Positions 45,515-56,348 of a stretch of DNA of 64,000 nt are shown here, in pieces. How positions within the stretch are numbered: position 1 is the stretch's first letter; each line of letters starts with the position of its first letter. The DNA is from a bacterium (lineage in GTDB: Bacteria; Pseudomonadota; Gammaproteobacteria; Pseudomonadales; Moraxellaceae). A program made the position numbers and the translations under genes. The stretch lies in the NCBI GenBank assembly GCA_029945725.1, contig JAQSDB010000003.1:1-64000 (forward strand). Reading direction: 5' to 3'. The notes beneath the pieces are model-generated. The model did not search any database, was not told where the DNA came from, and saw nothing but the letters and a program-made list of their open reading frames with translations.

Positions 45515-45540
45515 AAAAACAAAAGGCCGCGGAAGCGGCC
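45515..45540 (-). terminator. Intrinsic terminator between ftsH and folP
   Basis: On the minus strand GGCCGC-TTCC-GCGGCC is followed by TTTTGTTTTT. It lies 20 bp after the ftsH stop. Confidence 0.75.
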
Positions 45541-45559
45541 CGTTAAAAATGTTATCGCC

Positions 45560-47503
45560 TTAGTGCTGCGCCGCCGGTCCACCAATCGGAGGGGTGATGC
45601 CGGCATTGCTGACCGGCACCTCGGGCTGCGCTGTTTTCTCGGCAACGACTGCAGCCGCAGGCGTTGCGCCACTATCATCCGTCCAGCCCTTGGGAGGCTC
45701 CGGCTTGCGGCCGTTCATAATGGCATCGATCTGTTCGGAATCGATGGTTTCATACTGCATCAGTGCATCCGCCATCATTTCCAGCTTGTCGCGATTTTCG
45801 ATCAGGATGTTTTTGGCAATGCCGTAGCAGCGATCAATAATCGCGCGGATTTCAAGATCGATATCCATAGCGATCTGTGCCGACACGTTCTTGCGCTGCG
45901 TCACCGAGCGGCCCAGGAAAACCTCACCCTCGTCTTCCTCGTACATCAGCGGGCCCATCTTTTCCGAAAGCCCCCACTTGGTGACCATGTTGCGAGCCAT
46001 TTCAGTGGCGCGCTGGATATCATTGCTGGCGCCTGTCGTCACGCCGTCAAACCCCAGCGTGATTTCTTCGGCGATACGGCCGCCAAACATGGTGCAGATG
46101 CGCGATTCGATACCGCGCCGCGACCAGGAATAACGATCTTCTTCCGGCAGGAACATGGTCACGCCAAGGGCACGGCCACGCGGAATGATGGAAACCTTGT
46201 AAACCGGGTCGTGCTCCGGCACGAGACGACCAACGATGGCGTGACCCGCTTCGTGATAGGCCGTGTTGCGCTTCTCAGCTTCGGACATGACCATGGATTT
46301 GCGCTCGGCGCCCATCATGATCTTGTCCTTGGCCAGCTCGAACTCACTCATCTCGACAACCGTCTTGTTGGTACGGGCGGCGCACAAGGCGGCCTCGTTA
46401 ACAAGGTTGGCAAGGTCGGCACCGGAAAATCCGGGTGTGCCACGGGCGATGCGGGCGGCATCGACATCGTCGCCCACCGGCACCTTGCGCATATGCACTT
46501 TCAGAATCTGTTCACGGCCGCGAATATCCGGCAAACCCACCATGACCTGGCGATCAAAGCGGCCCGGGCGCAGCAGTGCGTTATCAAGTACGTCGGGACG
46601 GTTGGTAGCGGCAATCACGATGATGCCGTCACCGGTTTCAAAGCCGTCCATTTCCACCAGCAACTGGTTCAGGGTCTGTTCACGCTCATCGTGACCACCA
46701 CCAAGACCGGCGCCGCGATGACGGCCGACCGCATCGATTTCATCAATAAAGATGATGCAGGGAGCCTGCTTCTTGGCCTGCTCGAACATGTCGCGCACAC
46801 GCGAAGCACCGACGCCGACAAACATTTCCACAAAATCGGAACCGGAGATCGAAAAGAAGGGAACCTTGGCTTCACCGGCAATGGACTTCGCCAGCAGGGT
46901 CTTGCCGGTACCGGGAGGCCCCACCATCAGCACGCCACGGGGAATCTTGCCACCCAGCTTCTGGAACTTGCCCGGGTCACGCAGGAACTCGACGATTTCT
47001 TCCACGTCCTGCTTGGCCTCATCACAACCGGCAACATCGGCAAACGTGGTCTTGATCTGGTCTTCGGAAAGCAGCCGTGCCTTGGACTTGCCAAACGTCA
47101 TGGGGCCGCCCTTGCCACCCGCCCCGCCGCCCTGCATCTGGCGCATGAAAAACATGAAAAGCGCGACGATCAGGATCACCGGAAAACTGGCCACCAGCAG
47201 CTGCATCCACACACTCTGCTGCTCGGGAAGCGCGCCTTCGACGATGACTTTCTTCTCCAGTAGGACAGGCATCAGGGTCTGATCCTGTACCGGCGGACGC
47301 ACGGTCTGGAACTTGTCGCCATTGAGCTTTTCGCCAGCGATGTTCAGGCCGTCAATCTTGACCTTCTTGACCTCGCCATTGTTCACGGCCGTAACAAACT
47401 CAGAGTAATTCAGCGGCTTGATCACCGGTTGCTGGTTGAAATTGCTGAACACAAAAACCAGCACGCCAGCGATAACCAGCCACAAAATCAGATTTTTAAC
47501 CAT
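45560..47503 (-). CDS. ftsH: ATP-dependent zinc metalloprotease FtsH
   Basis: Membrane-bound AAA+ protease that degrades membrane and short-lived regulatory proteins such as sigma32. It has two transmembrane helices (near residues 5-22 and 100-120) flanking a periplasmic domain, Walker [18 protein letters not shown], Walker [12 protein letters not shown] and the zinc site HEAGH. The start at 47503 ([10 protein letters not shown]) gives 647 residues. rlmE lies just upstream, as in E. coli. Confidence 0.97.
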   Translation of the reverse strand: MVKNLILWLVIAGVLVFVFSNFNQQPVIKPLNYSEFVTAVNNGEVKKVKIDGLNIAGEKLNGDKFQTVRPPVQDQTLMPVLLEKKVIVEGALPEQQSVWMQLLVASFPVILIVALFMFFMRQMQGGGAGGKGGPMTFGKSKARLLSEDQIKTTFADVAGCDEAKQDVEEIVEFLRDPGKFQKLGGKIPRGVLMVGPPGTGKTLLAKSIAGEAKVPFFSISGSDFVEMFVGVGASRVRDMFEQAKKQAPCIIFIDEIDAVGRHRGAGLGGGHDEREQTLNQLLVEMDGFETGDGIIVIAATNRPDVLDNALLRPGRFDRQVMVGLPDIRGREQILKVHMRKVPVGDDVDAARIARGTPGFSGADLANLVNEAALCAARTNKTVVEMSEFELAKDKIMMGAERKSMVMSEAEKRNTAYHEAGHAIVGRLVPEHDPVYKVSIIPRGRALGVTMFLPEEDRYSWSRRGIESRICTMFGGRIAEEITLGFDGVTTGASNDIQRATEMARNMVTKWGLSEKMGPLMYEEDEGEVFLGRSVTQRKNVSAQIAMDIDLEIRAIIDRCYGIAKNILIENRDKLEMMADALMQYETIDSEQIDAIMNGRKPEPPKGWTDDSGATPAAAVVAEKTAQPEVPVSNAGITPPIGGPAAQH

Positions 47504-47598
47504 GTCGTTCAAGGGAGACTCCCGAGAGATGGGCAGAGCTGCGACATTATAGGTGCCACCCGGAGCTCGCAACTCTTCGGATGGCGGACAGAAACAGG

Positions 47599-48237
47599 CT
47601 AGCCCCGGAAGTCCTGGGCCAGCAGATACACCTCGGGGGAACGGGGCCGGGAAGCCTGCGGCTTGCGCGCCTTCAGCACCTTGAAGTGCGAAAGCACCAG
47701 CTTGCGGTACTCCTCGTAACCTTCACCCTGAAAAACCTTGGTGACAAAACTTCCACCGGGCTTGAGCACACGCACCGCCATATCCAGCGCCAGCTCACAG
47801 AGATAGATGGCGCGCGGCTGATCCGCAGCTGTTCCGGACATATTGGGGGCTATGTCCGAGATTACAAGGTCAACCGGGGCATCACCGATGGCAGCGAGAA
47901 TCTCGTCGAAGACCGACTGCTCACGAAAGTCCCCCTGGATAAAGGTCACGCCGGCCAGTCCGTCCATGGGCAGGATGTCCGATGCCACGACACGGCCATG
48001 GCTGCCCACCAGGCTGGCCACGATCTGCGACCAGCTGCCAGGCGCCGAACCGAGGTCGACCACGGTCATGCCGGGCTTGATCAGCCGGTCCTTTTCATTG
48101 ATCTCCAGCAGCTTGTAGGCCGCCCGGGAACGATAACCGTCCTTTTGTGCCCGTTTTACGTAGACGTCCTCCCAATGCTCGCGCAGCCAGACCTTGCTGG
48201 ACGCGCTGAGCTTGGAGTTATGGAACTTTTCAGCCAT
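47599..48237 (-). CDS. rlmE: 23S rRNA (uridine-2'-O)-methyltransferase RlmE
   Basis: RlmE (FtsJ/RrmJ) methylates U2552 of 23S rRNA. The SAM-binding motif is [14 protein letters not shown] and the K-D-K-E tetrad surroundings are [21 protein letters not shown] and [13 protein letters not shown]. 212 residues. It is upstream of ftsH and divergent from yhbY. Confidence 0.96.
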   Translation of the reverse strand: MAEKFHNSKLSASSKVWLREHWEDVYVKRAQKDGYRSRAAYKLLEINEKDRLIKPGMTVVDLGSAPGSWSQIVASLVGSHGRVVASDILPMDGLAGVTFIQGDFREQSVFDEILAAIGDAPVDLVISDIAPNMSGTAADQPRAIYLCELALDMAVRVLKPGGSFVTKVFQGEGYEEYRKLVLSHFKVLKARKPQASRPRSPEVYLLAQDFRG

Positions 48238-48361
48238 AGGAGATAGCCGCCCGCAGGGCAGACCTCAAAAAATGCAGGCTAGGGGTGAGCCGGCACCGCT
48301 TTACCGCTAGAATGGGCGCCCTTTTTACCAGAAACCGCCCGATAAAGCAGGATTGCCGTTC

Positions 48362-48682
48362 ATGCCTCTCTCAACCGCCGAAAAGACACGATTCCGCCGC
48401 ATCGGCCATGAGCTCAAACCCGTGGTCATGACCGGCGGCCAGGGCCTGACTGAAGCCATTCTGGCCGAAACCAACCGCGCACTGGAAGACCACGAGCTGA
48501 TCAAGGTCCGCGTCAACGGCGAAGACCGTGAAGAGCGCGCCGCCGCCATCCAGCAAATTGCCAAAAGCACGCGCTCGCAGGTCGTGCAGATCATCGGCAA
48601 GATCGTGCTGCTGTATCGCCCCGCCAAAAAGCCGAATCCCAAACTCTCCAACCTGCTGCGTTCGCACCTGCAGGGAGAGTGA
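48362..48682 (+). CDS. yhbY: YhbY-family CRM-domain RNA-binding protein
   Basis: A 106-residue single CRM domain protein linked to 50S assembly. It shows LSTAEKTRFRRIGHELKPVVMTGGQGLTEAILAETNRALEDHELIKVRV with the GxxG-type loop GGQG, and RSQVVQIIGKIVLLYRP. ATG 48362 is the normal start; a TTG nine bases upstream is unlikely. It is divergent from rlmE. Confidence 0.93.
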   Translation: MPLSTAEKTRFRRIGHELKPVVMTGGQGLTEAILAETNRALEDHELIKVRVNGEDREERAAAIQQIAKSTRSQVVQIIGKIVLLYRPAKKPNPKLSNLLRSHLQGE

Positions 48683-48688
48683 CACCCT

Positions 48689-48729
48689 GCCCATAAAAAA
48701 GCCGGCAAGATGCCGGCTTTTTTATGGGC
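48689..48729. terminator. Bidirectional terminator between yhbY and greA
   Basis: A long perfect stem GCCCATAAAAAAGCCGGC and its complement surround an AAGAT loop, with T6 on both strands, between two converging genes. Confidence 0.92.
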
Positions 48730-48740
48730 AGAAATGCATC

Positions 48741-49217
48741 CTACTCGTAACGCACTTCCACAATATCGTATTCCACCAGACCCGCTGGTGTCGTGATGCC
48801 GACCGTATCGCCTTCTTCCTTGCCAATCAGGCCACGGGCAATCGGCGAATTGATGGAAATCTTGTTGTTCTTGATGTCCGCCTCGTCGTCACCAACGATC
48901 TGGTAGGTTTTGCTCTCTTCGGTATCACAATTCACGATTTCAACGGTAACCCCGAAAATAACCCGGCCGGTTTTCGGCATGGTGGTGACATCGATCACCT
49001 GGGCATTGGACAGCTTGCCCTCGATATCCTGAATACGGCCTTCGGCAAAACCCTGCTGTTCACGCGCCGCGTGATACTCGGCATTTTCCTTGAGGTCACC
49101 ATGCGCACGCGCTTCGGCAATCGCTGCGGTAATGCGCGGACGATCCACCGTCTTCAGCTGCTGCAACTCGGCATAAAGCGCGTCATAGCCCTTTTTTGTC
49201 ATCGGAAATCTTTGCAT
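48741..49217 (-). CDS. greA: Transcription elongation factor GreA
   Basis: GreA rescues backtracked RNA polymerase by stimulating transcript cleavage. The N-terminal coiled coil carries the acidic tip ([22 protein letters not shown]) and the C-terminal FKBP-like domain ends in [27 protein letters not shown]. The start [21 protein letters not shown] at 49217 lies 1 bp after the carB stop, so greA is coupled to carAB. 158 residues. Confidence 0.96.
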   Translation of the reverse strand: MQRFPMTKKGYDALYAELQQLKTVDRPRITAAIAEARAHGDLKENAEYHAAREQQGFAEGRIQDIEGKLSNAQVIDVTTMPKTGRVIFGVTVEIVNCDTEESKTYQIVGDDEADIKNNKISINSPIARGLIGKEEGDTVGITTPAGLVEYDIVEVRYE

Positions 49218-49218
49218 G

Positions 49219-52200
49219 TTAAACCAGCTCCTTGTGCAGATCCTGCAGACGACGCACTTCAACCGACGTCTCTGCACGCAGCGCCAGGCACACGGCCTCG
49301 GCACCGCTGATAGTGGTGGTGTAATACACCTTGCCCTGCAGCGCGCTGCGACGAATGCTGAAAGAGTCCTGCTGCGCCTGCTTGCCTTCCGTGGTGTTGA
49401 TGATCAGCGAAATCTCGCCGTTCTTCAGCATGTCCACAATATGCGGGCGCCCCTCAGTGACCTTGTTGACGCGCTTGCAGGCAATACCGGCAGCCTCCAG
49501 CTCGCGCTGGGTACCACTGGTGCCAACCAGTTCAAAACCCAGCGCCGTCAGCTCACGACCGATATTGGGCAGGTGTGTCTTGTCATTGTCGCGCACGGAA
49601 ATAAAGGCGCGCCCGCCGGTAGGCAGTTTTTCATTCGAGCCCAGCACGGCCTTATGGAAGGCTTCGGCAAAAGTGGCACCAACCCCCATCACCTCGCCCG
49701 TGGACTTCATTTCCGGACCCAGAATCGGATCAACGCCTGGGAATTTCGCAAAAGGAAACACCGCTTCCTTTACCGAGTAATAGGGCGGAATGATTTCCTT
49801 GGTGAACTTCTGTGCCACCAGACTCGTTCCGGCCATGCAGCGTGCCGCCACCTTGGCCAGCGAAACGCCGATGCACTTGGACACGAAAGGCACGGTGCGC
49901 GACGCGCGCGGATTCACTTCCAGCACATAAACGTCGCTGCCCTTCACGGCAAACTGCACGTTCATGAGGCCGACCACGCCCAGCTCGTGCGCCATGGCAA
50001 CGGTCTGCTCGCGCATCACATTCTGGATGTTCTGCGGCAGGTTGTAGGGCGGCAGCGAGCAGGCGGAATCACCCGAGTGAATGCCGGCCTGCTCGATATG
50101 CTGCATGATGGCGCCGATGACCACGTCCTTGCCGTCGCTGACGGCGTCCACGTCGACCTCAATCGCATCGTCCAGAAAGCGGTCCAGCAGCACCGGTGAA
50201 TCATTGGAAACCTGCACGGCGGTGCGCATGTAATGGCGCAGCTCGTCTTCGTTGAAAACGATTTCCATGGCACGGCCGCCAAGCACATAACTCGGACGCA
50301 CCACCAGCGGATAACCGACTTCAGCCGCCAGACGCACCCCTTCTTCGGCAGAGCGTGCGGTACGGTTAGGCGGCTGCCTGAGATTCAGGCGCTCGACCAT
50401 TTGCTGGAAACGCTCACGGTCTTCGGCTCGGTCAATCGCATCCGGCGAGGTCCCGATGATGGGCACGCCAGCGGCTTCAAGCGCACGCGCCAGCTTCAGG
50501 GGCGTCTGGCCACCGTACTGCACGATCACGCCGACCGGCTTTTCCAGCGCAGCGATTTCCAGCACATCTTCCAGTGTCACCGGCTCGAAATAAAGACGAT
50601 CGGAGGTATCGTAATCCGTGGAAACGGTTTCCGGATTGCAGTTGACCATGATGGTTTCATAGCCGTCTTCGCGCATGGCGAGGGCGGCATGCACGCAGCA
50701 ATAATCAAACTCGATGCCCTGACCGATACGGTTGGGGCCGCCACCCAGCACCATGATTTTCTTGCGGTCACTGGGATTGGCTTCGCACTCTTCTTCATAC
50801 GTCGAGTACATGTAGGCGGTCGATGTAGCGAACTCGGCAGCGCAGGTGTCCACGCGCTTGTACACCGGCTTCACGCCCAGTTCCCAGCGCTTCTTGCGCA
50901 GTTCTTTTTCCGAGACACCGATCAGCGATGACAGGCGGGCATCAGAGAAGCCCTTGCGCTTCAGGCGCCAGAAGGTGGCCTTGTCAAAACCGGCAAAACC
51001 GATCTGCTTGACCTCTTCCTCAGACTTGATGATGTCTTCGATCTGCACCAGGAACCAGGGATCAATACCGGAGAGCTGATAGATCTCATCAACGCTCAAA
51101 CCCGAACGGAAGGCATCACCGACATACCAGATGCGATCCGGGCCGGGATTGGACAATTCCTTGCGAATGCGTGCTTCCGGCTCTTCCTGGCCCGGCAGCA
51201 GCTTCGGGTTAAAGCCGTCAGCACCGACTTCAAGACCGCGCAGGGCTTTCTGCAGTGATTCCTGGAAAGTGCGACCGATGGCCATGACCTCGCCCACGGA
51301 TTTCATCTGCGTGGTCAGCGTGGCCGAAGCCTGCGGGAATTTTTCGAAATTGAAACGGGGAATCTTGGTGACGACATAATCGATGGCTGGCTCGAAGGAC
51401 GCCGGCGTCTTGCCACCCGTGATGTCGTTCATCAGCTCATCGAGCGTGTAGCCGACGGCGAGCTTGGCAGCAACCTTGGCAATCGGAAAGCCGGTAGCCT
51501 TGGACGCCAGCGCCGACGAGCGCGAGACGCGCGGATTCATCTCGATGACCACCATGCGGCCGTCTTTCGGGTTGATGCCGAACTGCACATTGGAGCCGCC
51601 GGTTTCCACGCCGATCTCGCGCAACACGGCACAGCTCGCGTTACGCATGATCTGGTATTCCTTGTCCGTCAGCGTCTGCGCCGGTGCCACCGTGATGGAA
51701 TCGCCGGTGTGCACGCCCATGGCGTCAAAGTTTTCAATCGCGCAAACGATGATGCAGTTGTCGTTGCGGTCACGCACGACTTCCATCTCGTATTCTTTCC
51801 AGCCGATCAGCGATTCATCGATCAGCAGCTCGTGCGTCGGCGACAGGTCGAGGCCGCGTTCGCAGATTTCCACGAACTCTTCACGGTTGTAGGCGATGCC
51901 GCCACCGGAGCCCCCCATGGTGAAGCTGGGACGGATGATGGACGGGAAGCCCGTGGTTTCCAGCACGGCAAAGGCTTCTTCCATGGTCGTCGCGATGCCG
52001 GCGCGCGGACATTCAAGACCGATGCGGCGCATGGCCTGATCAAAGAGCTTGCGGTCCTCGGCCATGCGGATGGCTTCCTTGGAAGCACCGATCAGCGCGC
52101 AGCCGAATTTCTCCAGAACGCCGTGCTTGTCGAGATCAAGCGCGCAGTTCAGCGCCGTCTGGCCACCCATGGTGGGCAGCAGCGCATCCGGGCGTTCCTT

Positions 52201-52437
52201 CTCGATGATCTTGGCCACCGTCTGCCAGGTAATCGGCTCGATGTACGTCGAGTCCGCCATGGCCGGATCGGTCATGATGGTGGCAGGATTCGAGTTCACC
52301 AGAATGACGCGGAAACCCTCTTCGCGCAGGGCCTTGCAGGCCTGTGCACCGGAATAGTCGAACTCGCAGGCCTGACCGATAACGATGGGGCCGGCGCCGA
52401 TAATCAGGATGCTCTTGAGGTCAGTACGTTTTGGCAT
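49219..52437 (-). CDS. carB: Carbamoyl-phosphate synthase large subunit
   Basis: CarB makes carbamoyl phosphate for arginine and pyrimidines from bicarbonate, ATP and glutamine-derived ammonia. The 1072-residue protein contains two homologous ATP-grasp halves (start [24 protein letters not shown]; second half [27 protein letters not shown]) and a C-terminal allosteric domain. The ribosome-binding AGAGG (complement at 52445-52449) is 7 bp before the ATG and lies inside the 3' arm of a 26-bp stem. The carA-carB gap, 270 bp, is far longer than in E. coli. greA follows after 1 bp. Confidence 0.97.
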   Translation of the reverse strand: MPKRTDLKSILIIGAGPIVIGQACEFDYSGAQACKALREEGFRVILVNSNPATIMTDPAMADSTYIEPITWQTVAKIIEKERPDALLPTMGGQTALNCALDLDKHGVLEKFGCALIGASKEAIRMAEDRKLFDQAMRRIGLECPRAGIATTMEEAFAVLETTGFPSIIRPSFTMGGSGGGIAYNREEFVEICERGLDLSPTHELLIDESLIGWKEYEMEVVRDRNDNCIIVCAIENFDAMGVHTGDSITVAPAQTLTDKEYQIMRNASCAVLREIGVETGGSNVQFGINPKDGRMVVIEMNPRVSRSSALASKATGFPIAKVAAKLAVGYTLDELMNDITGGKTPASFEPAIDYVVTKIPRFNFEKFPQASATLTTQMKSVGEVMAIGRTFQESLQKALRGLEVGADGFNPKLLPGQEEPEARIRKELSNPGPDRIWYVGDAFRSGLSVDEIYQLSGIDPWFLVQIEDIIKSEEEVKQIGFAGFDKATFWRLKRKGFSDARLSSLIGVSEKELRKKRWELGVKPVYKRVDTCAAEFATSTAYMYSTYEEECEANPSDRKKIMVLGGGPNRIGQGIEFDYCCVHAALAMREDGYETIMVNCNPETVSTDYDTSDRLYFEPVTLEDVLEIAALEKPVGVIVQYGGQTPLKLARALEAAGVPIIGTSPDAIDRAEDRERFQQMVERLNLRQPPNRTARSAEEGVRLAAEVGYPLVVRPSYVLGGRAMEIVFNEDELRHYMRTAVQVSNDSPVLLDRFLDDAIEVDVDAVSDGKDVVIGAIMQHIEQAGIHSGDSACSLPPYNLPQNIQNVMREQTVAMAHELGVVGLMNVQFAVKGSDVYVLEVNPRASRTVPFVSKCIGVSLAKVAARCMAGTSLVAQKFTKEIIPPYYSVKEAVFPFAKFPGVDPILGPEMKSTGEVMGVGATFAEAFHKAVLGSNEKLPTGGRAFISVRDNDKTHLPNIGRELTALGFELVGTSGTQRELEAAGIACKRVNKVTEGRPHIVDMLKNGEISLIINTTEGKQAQQDSFSIRRSALQGKVYYTTTISGAEAVCLALRAETSVEVRRLQDLHKELV

Positions 52438-52440
52438 TGT

Positions 52441-52707
52441 GGAGCCTCTGATTCAATTCTTCGCGGATCGCGTTACGCGCCAATGATTCTCAGCCAAGGC
52501 GCATCACGCAGGCCGTAGAGGGCTACGGTCAAGTGATGCAACACCGGATGGGGATCATTGGCGCGTAACCCTCCGGGAGCGTGTCTGTGGTAGTGCATTA
52601 CTGCGTTATGGCTCCTCACCATGGAGCCACCATGCTTTCGTCGCCAAGCCTTGTCCTGCACTACCACAGGCAGGCTCGCGACCGCGAAGGATTGAACCAG
52701 AGGCTCC
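52441..52707. repeat. Nested palindromic element filling the carA-carB gap
   Basis: The 26-bp ends (52441-52466 and 52682-52707) are inverted copies matching at 24 of 26 positions. Inside are two long hairpins. The first pairs 52472-52487 with 52554-52569 (16/16), then GCATCAC/GTGATGC (52501-52507, 52533-52539) and CCGTAG/CTACGG (52513-52528). The second pairs 52585-52597 with 52657-52669 (13/13), then TGGCTCC/GGAGCCA (52609-52629). The outer arms abut the carA stop and contain the carB ribosome-binding site. No T-tract, transposase gene or target-site duplication is seen. It may be a structured mRNA region or a MITE-like insertion that was co-opted. Confidence 0.85.
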
Positions 52708-53838
52708 CTACTTCCCGGCCTGCATCAAATCAATAAAGTGATCAAACAAGGGCGCGCAATCGTGCGGGCCCGGACTCGCTTCCGGGTGGCCCTGGAAACT
52801 GAAGGCCGGCTTGTCGGTGCGATGGATGCCCTGGTTGGTGCCGTCGAAGAGCGAACGGTGGGTGACGCGCAGGCTTGCCGGCAGCGTCGACTCGTCCACC
52901 GCAAAACCGTGGTTCTGACTGGTAATCATGACCTTGCCACTGGCCAGATCCTGCACCGGATGGTTGGCGCCATGATGACCGAGCGCCATTTTCATGGTCT
53001 TCGCACCGCTGGCGAGCGCCAGCAACTGGTGACCCAGGCAGATGCCGAAAATCGGCGTCCCGGCTTTGAGGAATTCCTTGATGGCCTGGATGGCGTAATC
53101 GCAGGGCTCGGGATCACCGGGGCCGTTGGAAAGGAAAATACCGTCCGGCTGCATCGCCAGCACCGTGGCGGCATCGGTCTGGGCCGGCACCACGGTCACA
53201 TCGCAGCCGCGATCCACCAGCATGCGCAGGATGTTGGTCTTGATGCCGAAATCATAGGCCACCACCCTGAAACGGGCCGGAGCGCTCGGCACAACGTGGC
53301 CACGGCCAAGCTGCCAGCTGCCCTCCGTCCATTTATAGGACTCCTGCACCGACACCACTTTCGCCAGATCCATGCCCTTGAGGCCGGGAAAGGCCCGGGC
53401 AGCGGCCAGTGCATCCTCAATATTGGCGTTGTCACCGGCGATAATGGCGCCGCCCTGGGCGCCCTTTTCACGCAGGATGCGCGTAAGGCGGCGGGTGTCG
53501 ATATCGGCGATGCCGACCACCTTGCGCCGCTTGAGGTAGTCCGACAGCGATTCCTCCGAGCGGAAATTGCTCGGAATCATGCTCAGCTCGCGAATGATGA
53601 GGCCGGCCGACCAGAGCCCGCTGGACTCCTCGTCCTCGGCATTCACACCGGTATTGCCGATATGCGGATAGGTCAGGGTCACGATCTGGCGGCAATAGGA
53701 AGGGTCCGTGAGGATTTCCTGGTAGCCGGTCATGGAGGTATTGAAAACGACTTCGCCGCTGGCGAGGCCGTCGGCACCGATGGAAATCCCGTGGAAGACG
53801 CTGCCGTCTTGCAGGGCCAGAATGGCGGGCTTGCTCAA
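52708..53838 (-). CDS. carA: Carbamoyl-phosphate synthase small subunit
   Basis: CarA is the glutaminase subunit that feeds ammonia to CarB. The class I amidotransferase domain has the catalytic Cys in [17 protein letters not shown] and the His/Glu in [13 protein letters not shown]. The N-terminal CarA domain opens [17 protein letters not shown]. The start codon is TTG at 53838 with GGAGG (complement at 53844-53848) 5 bp before it; E. coli carA also uses TTG. 376 residues. A leader with an attenuator-like terminator precedes it. Confidence 0.96.
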   Translation of the reverse strand: MSKPAILALQDGSVFHGISIGADGLASGEVVFNTSMTGYQEILTDPSYCRQIVTLTYPHIGNTGVNAEDEESSGLWSAGLIIRELSMIPSNFRSEESLSDYLKRRKVVGIADIDTRRLTRILREKGAQGGAIIAGDNANIEDALAAARAFPGLKGMDLAKVVSVQESYKWTEGSWQLGRGHVVPSAPARFRVVAYDFGIKTNILRMLVDRGCDVTVVPAQTDAATVLAMQPDGIFLSNGPGDPEPCDYAIQAIKEFLKAGTPIFGICLGHQLLALASGAKTMKMALGHHGANHPVQDLASGKVMITSQNHGFAVDESTLPASLRVTHRSLFDGTNQGIHRTDKPAFSFQGHPEASPGPHDCAPLFDHFIDLMQAGK

Positions 53839-53850
53839 ACCAACCTCCGA

Positions 53851-53937
53851 TTAAGAGCTACGGCGCGGGCGCGCGCGTAAAAAAGCGAGAAAGAGGAGCT
53901 CCTTCTCGCTTTTCGAATAGGGACTGTGCGGGGGCAC
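53851..53937 (-). CDS. Possible 28-residue Arg-rich leader peptide of carA
   Basis: A GTG-started open frame of 28 codons ends 12 bp before the carA start. It runs through the terminator hairpin and then encodes RARPRR-type codons (four arginines in six). It has no clear Shine-Dalgarno, so translation is uncertain. Leader frames that cross an attenuator, like pyrL of E. coli, couple translation to pyrimidine or arginine supply. Confidence 0.3.
   Translation of the reverse strand: MPPHSPYSKSEKELLFLAFLRARPRRSS
53879..53909 (-). terminator. Attenuator-like terminator in the carA leader
   Basis: On the minus strand GCGAGAA and TTCTCGC pair around an 11-nt loop containing GGAGCTCC, followed by T6. 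It lies 41-71 bp upstream of carA and downstream of the candidate promoter, so it can stop transcription before carA. Confidence 0.75.
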
Positions 53938-53950
53938 GAATTGAGCGGCG

Positions 53951-53980
53951 ATTGTACGGAAACCGGGGTTTTCTGTCCAA
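53951..53980 (-). promoter_or_regulatory. Candidate carA promoter
   Basis: TTGGAC (53975-53980), an 18-bp spacer and TACAAT (53951-53956) on the minus strand predict a start near 53944, giving a leader of about 105 nt. The rest of the 324-bp gap between carA and the diguanylate cyclase gene has no supported gene. Confidence 0.5.
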
Positions 53981-54139
53981 CCGGCAACGGCCTTCCCGGC
54001 AGATATAACTCCGTGTCTGACGGGTCGACGCTACCGCAGGTCATGACTGGCCGCCGGTCGGCAGAGTCTCACTTGTGGAGGGAGAGACCATTATGCTGCC
54101 ATGCCATTCAAACAAGGCTCCTCCTGCAGCCCAATTACC

Positions 54140-54150
54140 AACAAGAACAA
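54140..54150 (+). promoter_or_regulatory. A-rich Hfq/Crc-type motif at the diguanylate cyclase ribosome-binding site
   Basis: AACAAGAACAA, which runs into AAGG (54149-54152), lies 12 bp before the ATG at 54163. Hfq/Crc repress Pseudomonas catabolic mRNAs by binding AAnAAnAA motifs at such sites. Confidence 0.45.
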
Positions 54151-54162
54151 GGTCTACCTTTT

Positions 54163-55377
54163 ATGGACCCTACCGAACTCAATACCCTGCGCCATCTGCT
54201 CGACAACACCGGCTGGCGCCTGCGCTTCCCCGATGTGCTGGAGGCCGAATTCCAGGGGGACTACACCCAGCGCTACCGCAGCCACATGATTCTCTCCGGC
54301 CTGCTCGGCGTGCTCGCCATTCTCGCACCCGGCGTTGTTGACCCCTTCTGGATGCCGCAAGTGGCCTCCGAGTTGTGGACCATTCGTGGCATCACCATCG
54401 CACCGATCCTGCTGCTGCTGCTGATCAGCCGCACCAGCTTTGCCAGCCGCTTCATGCAACCGATCATTGCCGTCAGCTCCAATATTTTCGTGGCGGGCCT
54501 GGTAGCGCTGTCGCTGACCGCCCTTGAACCCATCAAGCACTACTATTCCGGCGCCATCACGCTGGTCATGCTGGTGGTCTTTGTGCTCTCGCGCCTGCAG
54601 TTCATGTGGGGCCTGTTATCCGCCTTCTTCATGCTGGTCTCGCTCAACATGGGCTTTCTGGTATTTGGTCACGTCTCGCTGCAGCTGCTCATCATCAACA
54701 ACGCCGTGTTCCTGATTTCCGCCATTTTCGCGCTCATCGGCTGCTTTCTCTTTGAACGCAGCCTGCGTCAGAATTATCTGCAGTCACGCATGCTGTCCTT
54801 CGAAAAAGTCGACCTCGAAGAATCCAATCTGCGCCTGCAATACCTGACCGCCATTGACGGCCTGACCCAGATTGCCAACCGCCGCTCGCTGGACATGAAT
54901 CTGGGCACCGAATGGCAGCGCGCCATGCGCAAGGGCGAACCGCTTGGCCTGGTCATGATGGATGTCGATCACTTCAAGCTGTTTAACGACACCTATGGCC
55001 ATCAGGCCGGTGATGAGTGTCTGCGTGGTGTTGCCGGCGCCCTCAAGGATTTTGCCCGGCGCCCGGGCGACCTCGCCGCGCGTTACGGCGGCGAGGAATT
55101 TGTACTGGTGCTGACCAATGCCAGCGCCCAGCAGGCACGCATGGTGGCCGAGCGCCTGCGCGACAGGATCGAGGAGCTCGCCATTCCGCACCAGAACTCC
55201 AGCCATGGCAATGTCACCGCCAGCTTTGGCGTTGCCAGCATCATTCCCGGCAGCGGGCACACCGGCCCGGAAATGCTGCTGCTGGCCGCCGACCAGGCGC
55301 TTTACCGCGCCAAGGAAAGCGGACGCAATCGCGTCAGCGTGGATGGCGAACCGGATAGCGGACAGGCCGTAGCCTGA
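54163..55377 (+). CDS. Membrane-bound diguanylate cyclase (GGDEF)
   Basis: A 404-residue c-di-GMP synthase. About six transmembrane segments span residues ~45-200 and form an uncharacterised membrane sensor. A short coiled linker leads to the GGDEF domain (DGLTQIANRRSLDMNL...MMDVDHFKLFNDTYGHQAGD). The active site is GGEEF and the inhibitory I-site RxxD is present as RPGD five residues before it, so it is probably active and product-inhibited. The frame is open upstream but ATG 54163 starts the recognisable protein. An A-rich motif overlaps its ribosome-binding site. Confidence 0.9.
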   Translation: MDPTELNTLRHLLDNTGWRLRFPDVLEAEFQGDYTQRYRSHMILSGLLGVLAILAPGVVDPFWMPQVASELWTIRGITIAPILLLLLISRTSFASRFMQPIIAVSSNIFVAGLVALSLTALEPIKHYYSGAITLVMLVVFVLSRLQFMWGLLSAFFMLVSLNMGFLVFGHVSLQLLIINNAVFLISAIFALIGCFLFERSLRQNYLQSRMLSFEKVDLEESNLRLQYLTAIDGLTQIANRRSLDMNLGTEWQRAMRKGEPLGLVMMDVDHFKLFNDTYGHQAGDECLRGVAGALKDFARRPGDLAARYGGEEFVLVLTNASAQQARMVAERLRDRIEELAIPHQNSSHGNVTASFGVASIIPGSGHTGPEMLLLAADQALYRAKESGRNRVSVDGEPDSGQAVA

Positions 55378-55391
55378 GCCACGTTCAGTGC

Positions 55392-55423
55392 ATAAAAAAA
55401 CCGGCAATAGCCGGTTTTTTTAT
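55392..55423. terminator. Bidirectional terminator between the diguanylate cyclase gene and dapB
   Basis: ATAAAAAAACCGGC-AATA-GCCGGTTTTTTTAT has T7 on both strands between converging genes. Confidence 0.92.
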
Positions 55424-55441
55424 TTTGCTGCTGCCGCGCCC

Positions 55442-56334
<893 letters not shown>

Positions 56335-56348
56335 ATCCTGACGGCGAT

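Noticed and set aside
45044-47263. 739-codon plus-strand open frame opposite folP and ftsH
   Set aside because: It is the antisense of well-supported genes and has His/Arg-rich shadow composition.
52473-52667. 64-codon minus-strand open frame inside the carA-carB palindrome
   Set aside because: No ribosome-binding site or recognisable protein; the palindromic structure explains the sequence.
52441-52707. Integron attC site or insertion sequence as explanation of the carA-carB palindrome
   Set aside because: No attC core pair, no transposase and no target-site duplication at the ends; a MITE origin remains open.
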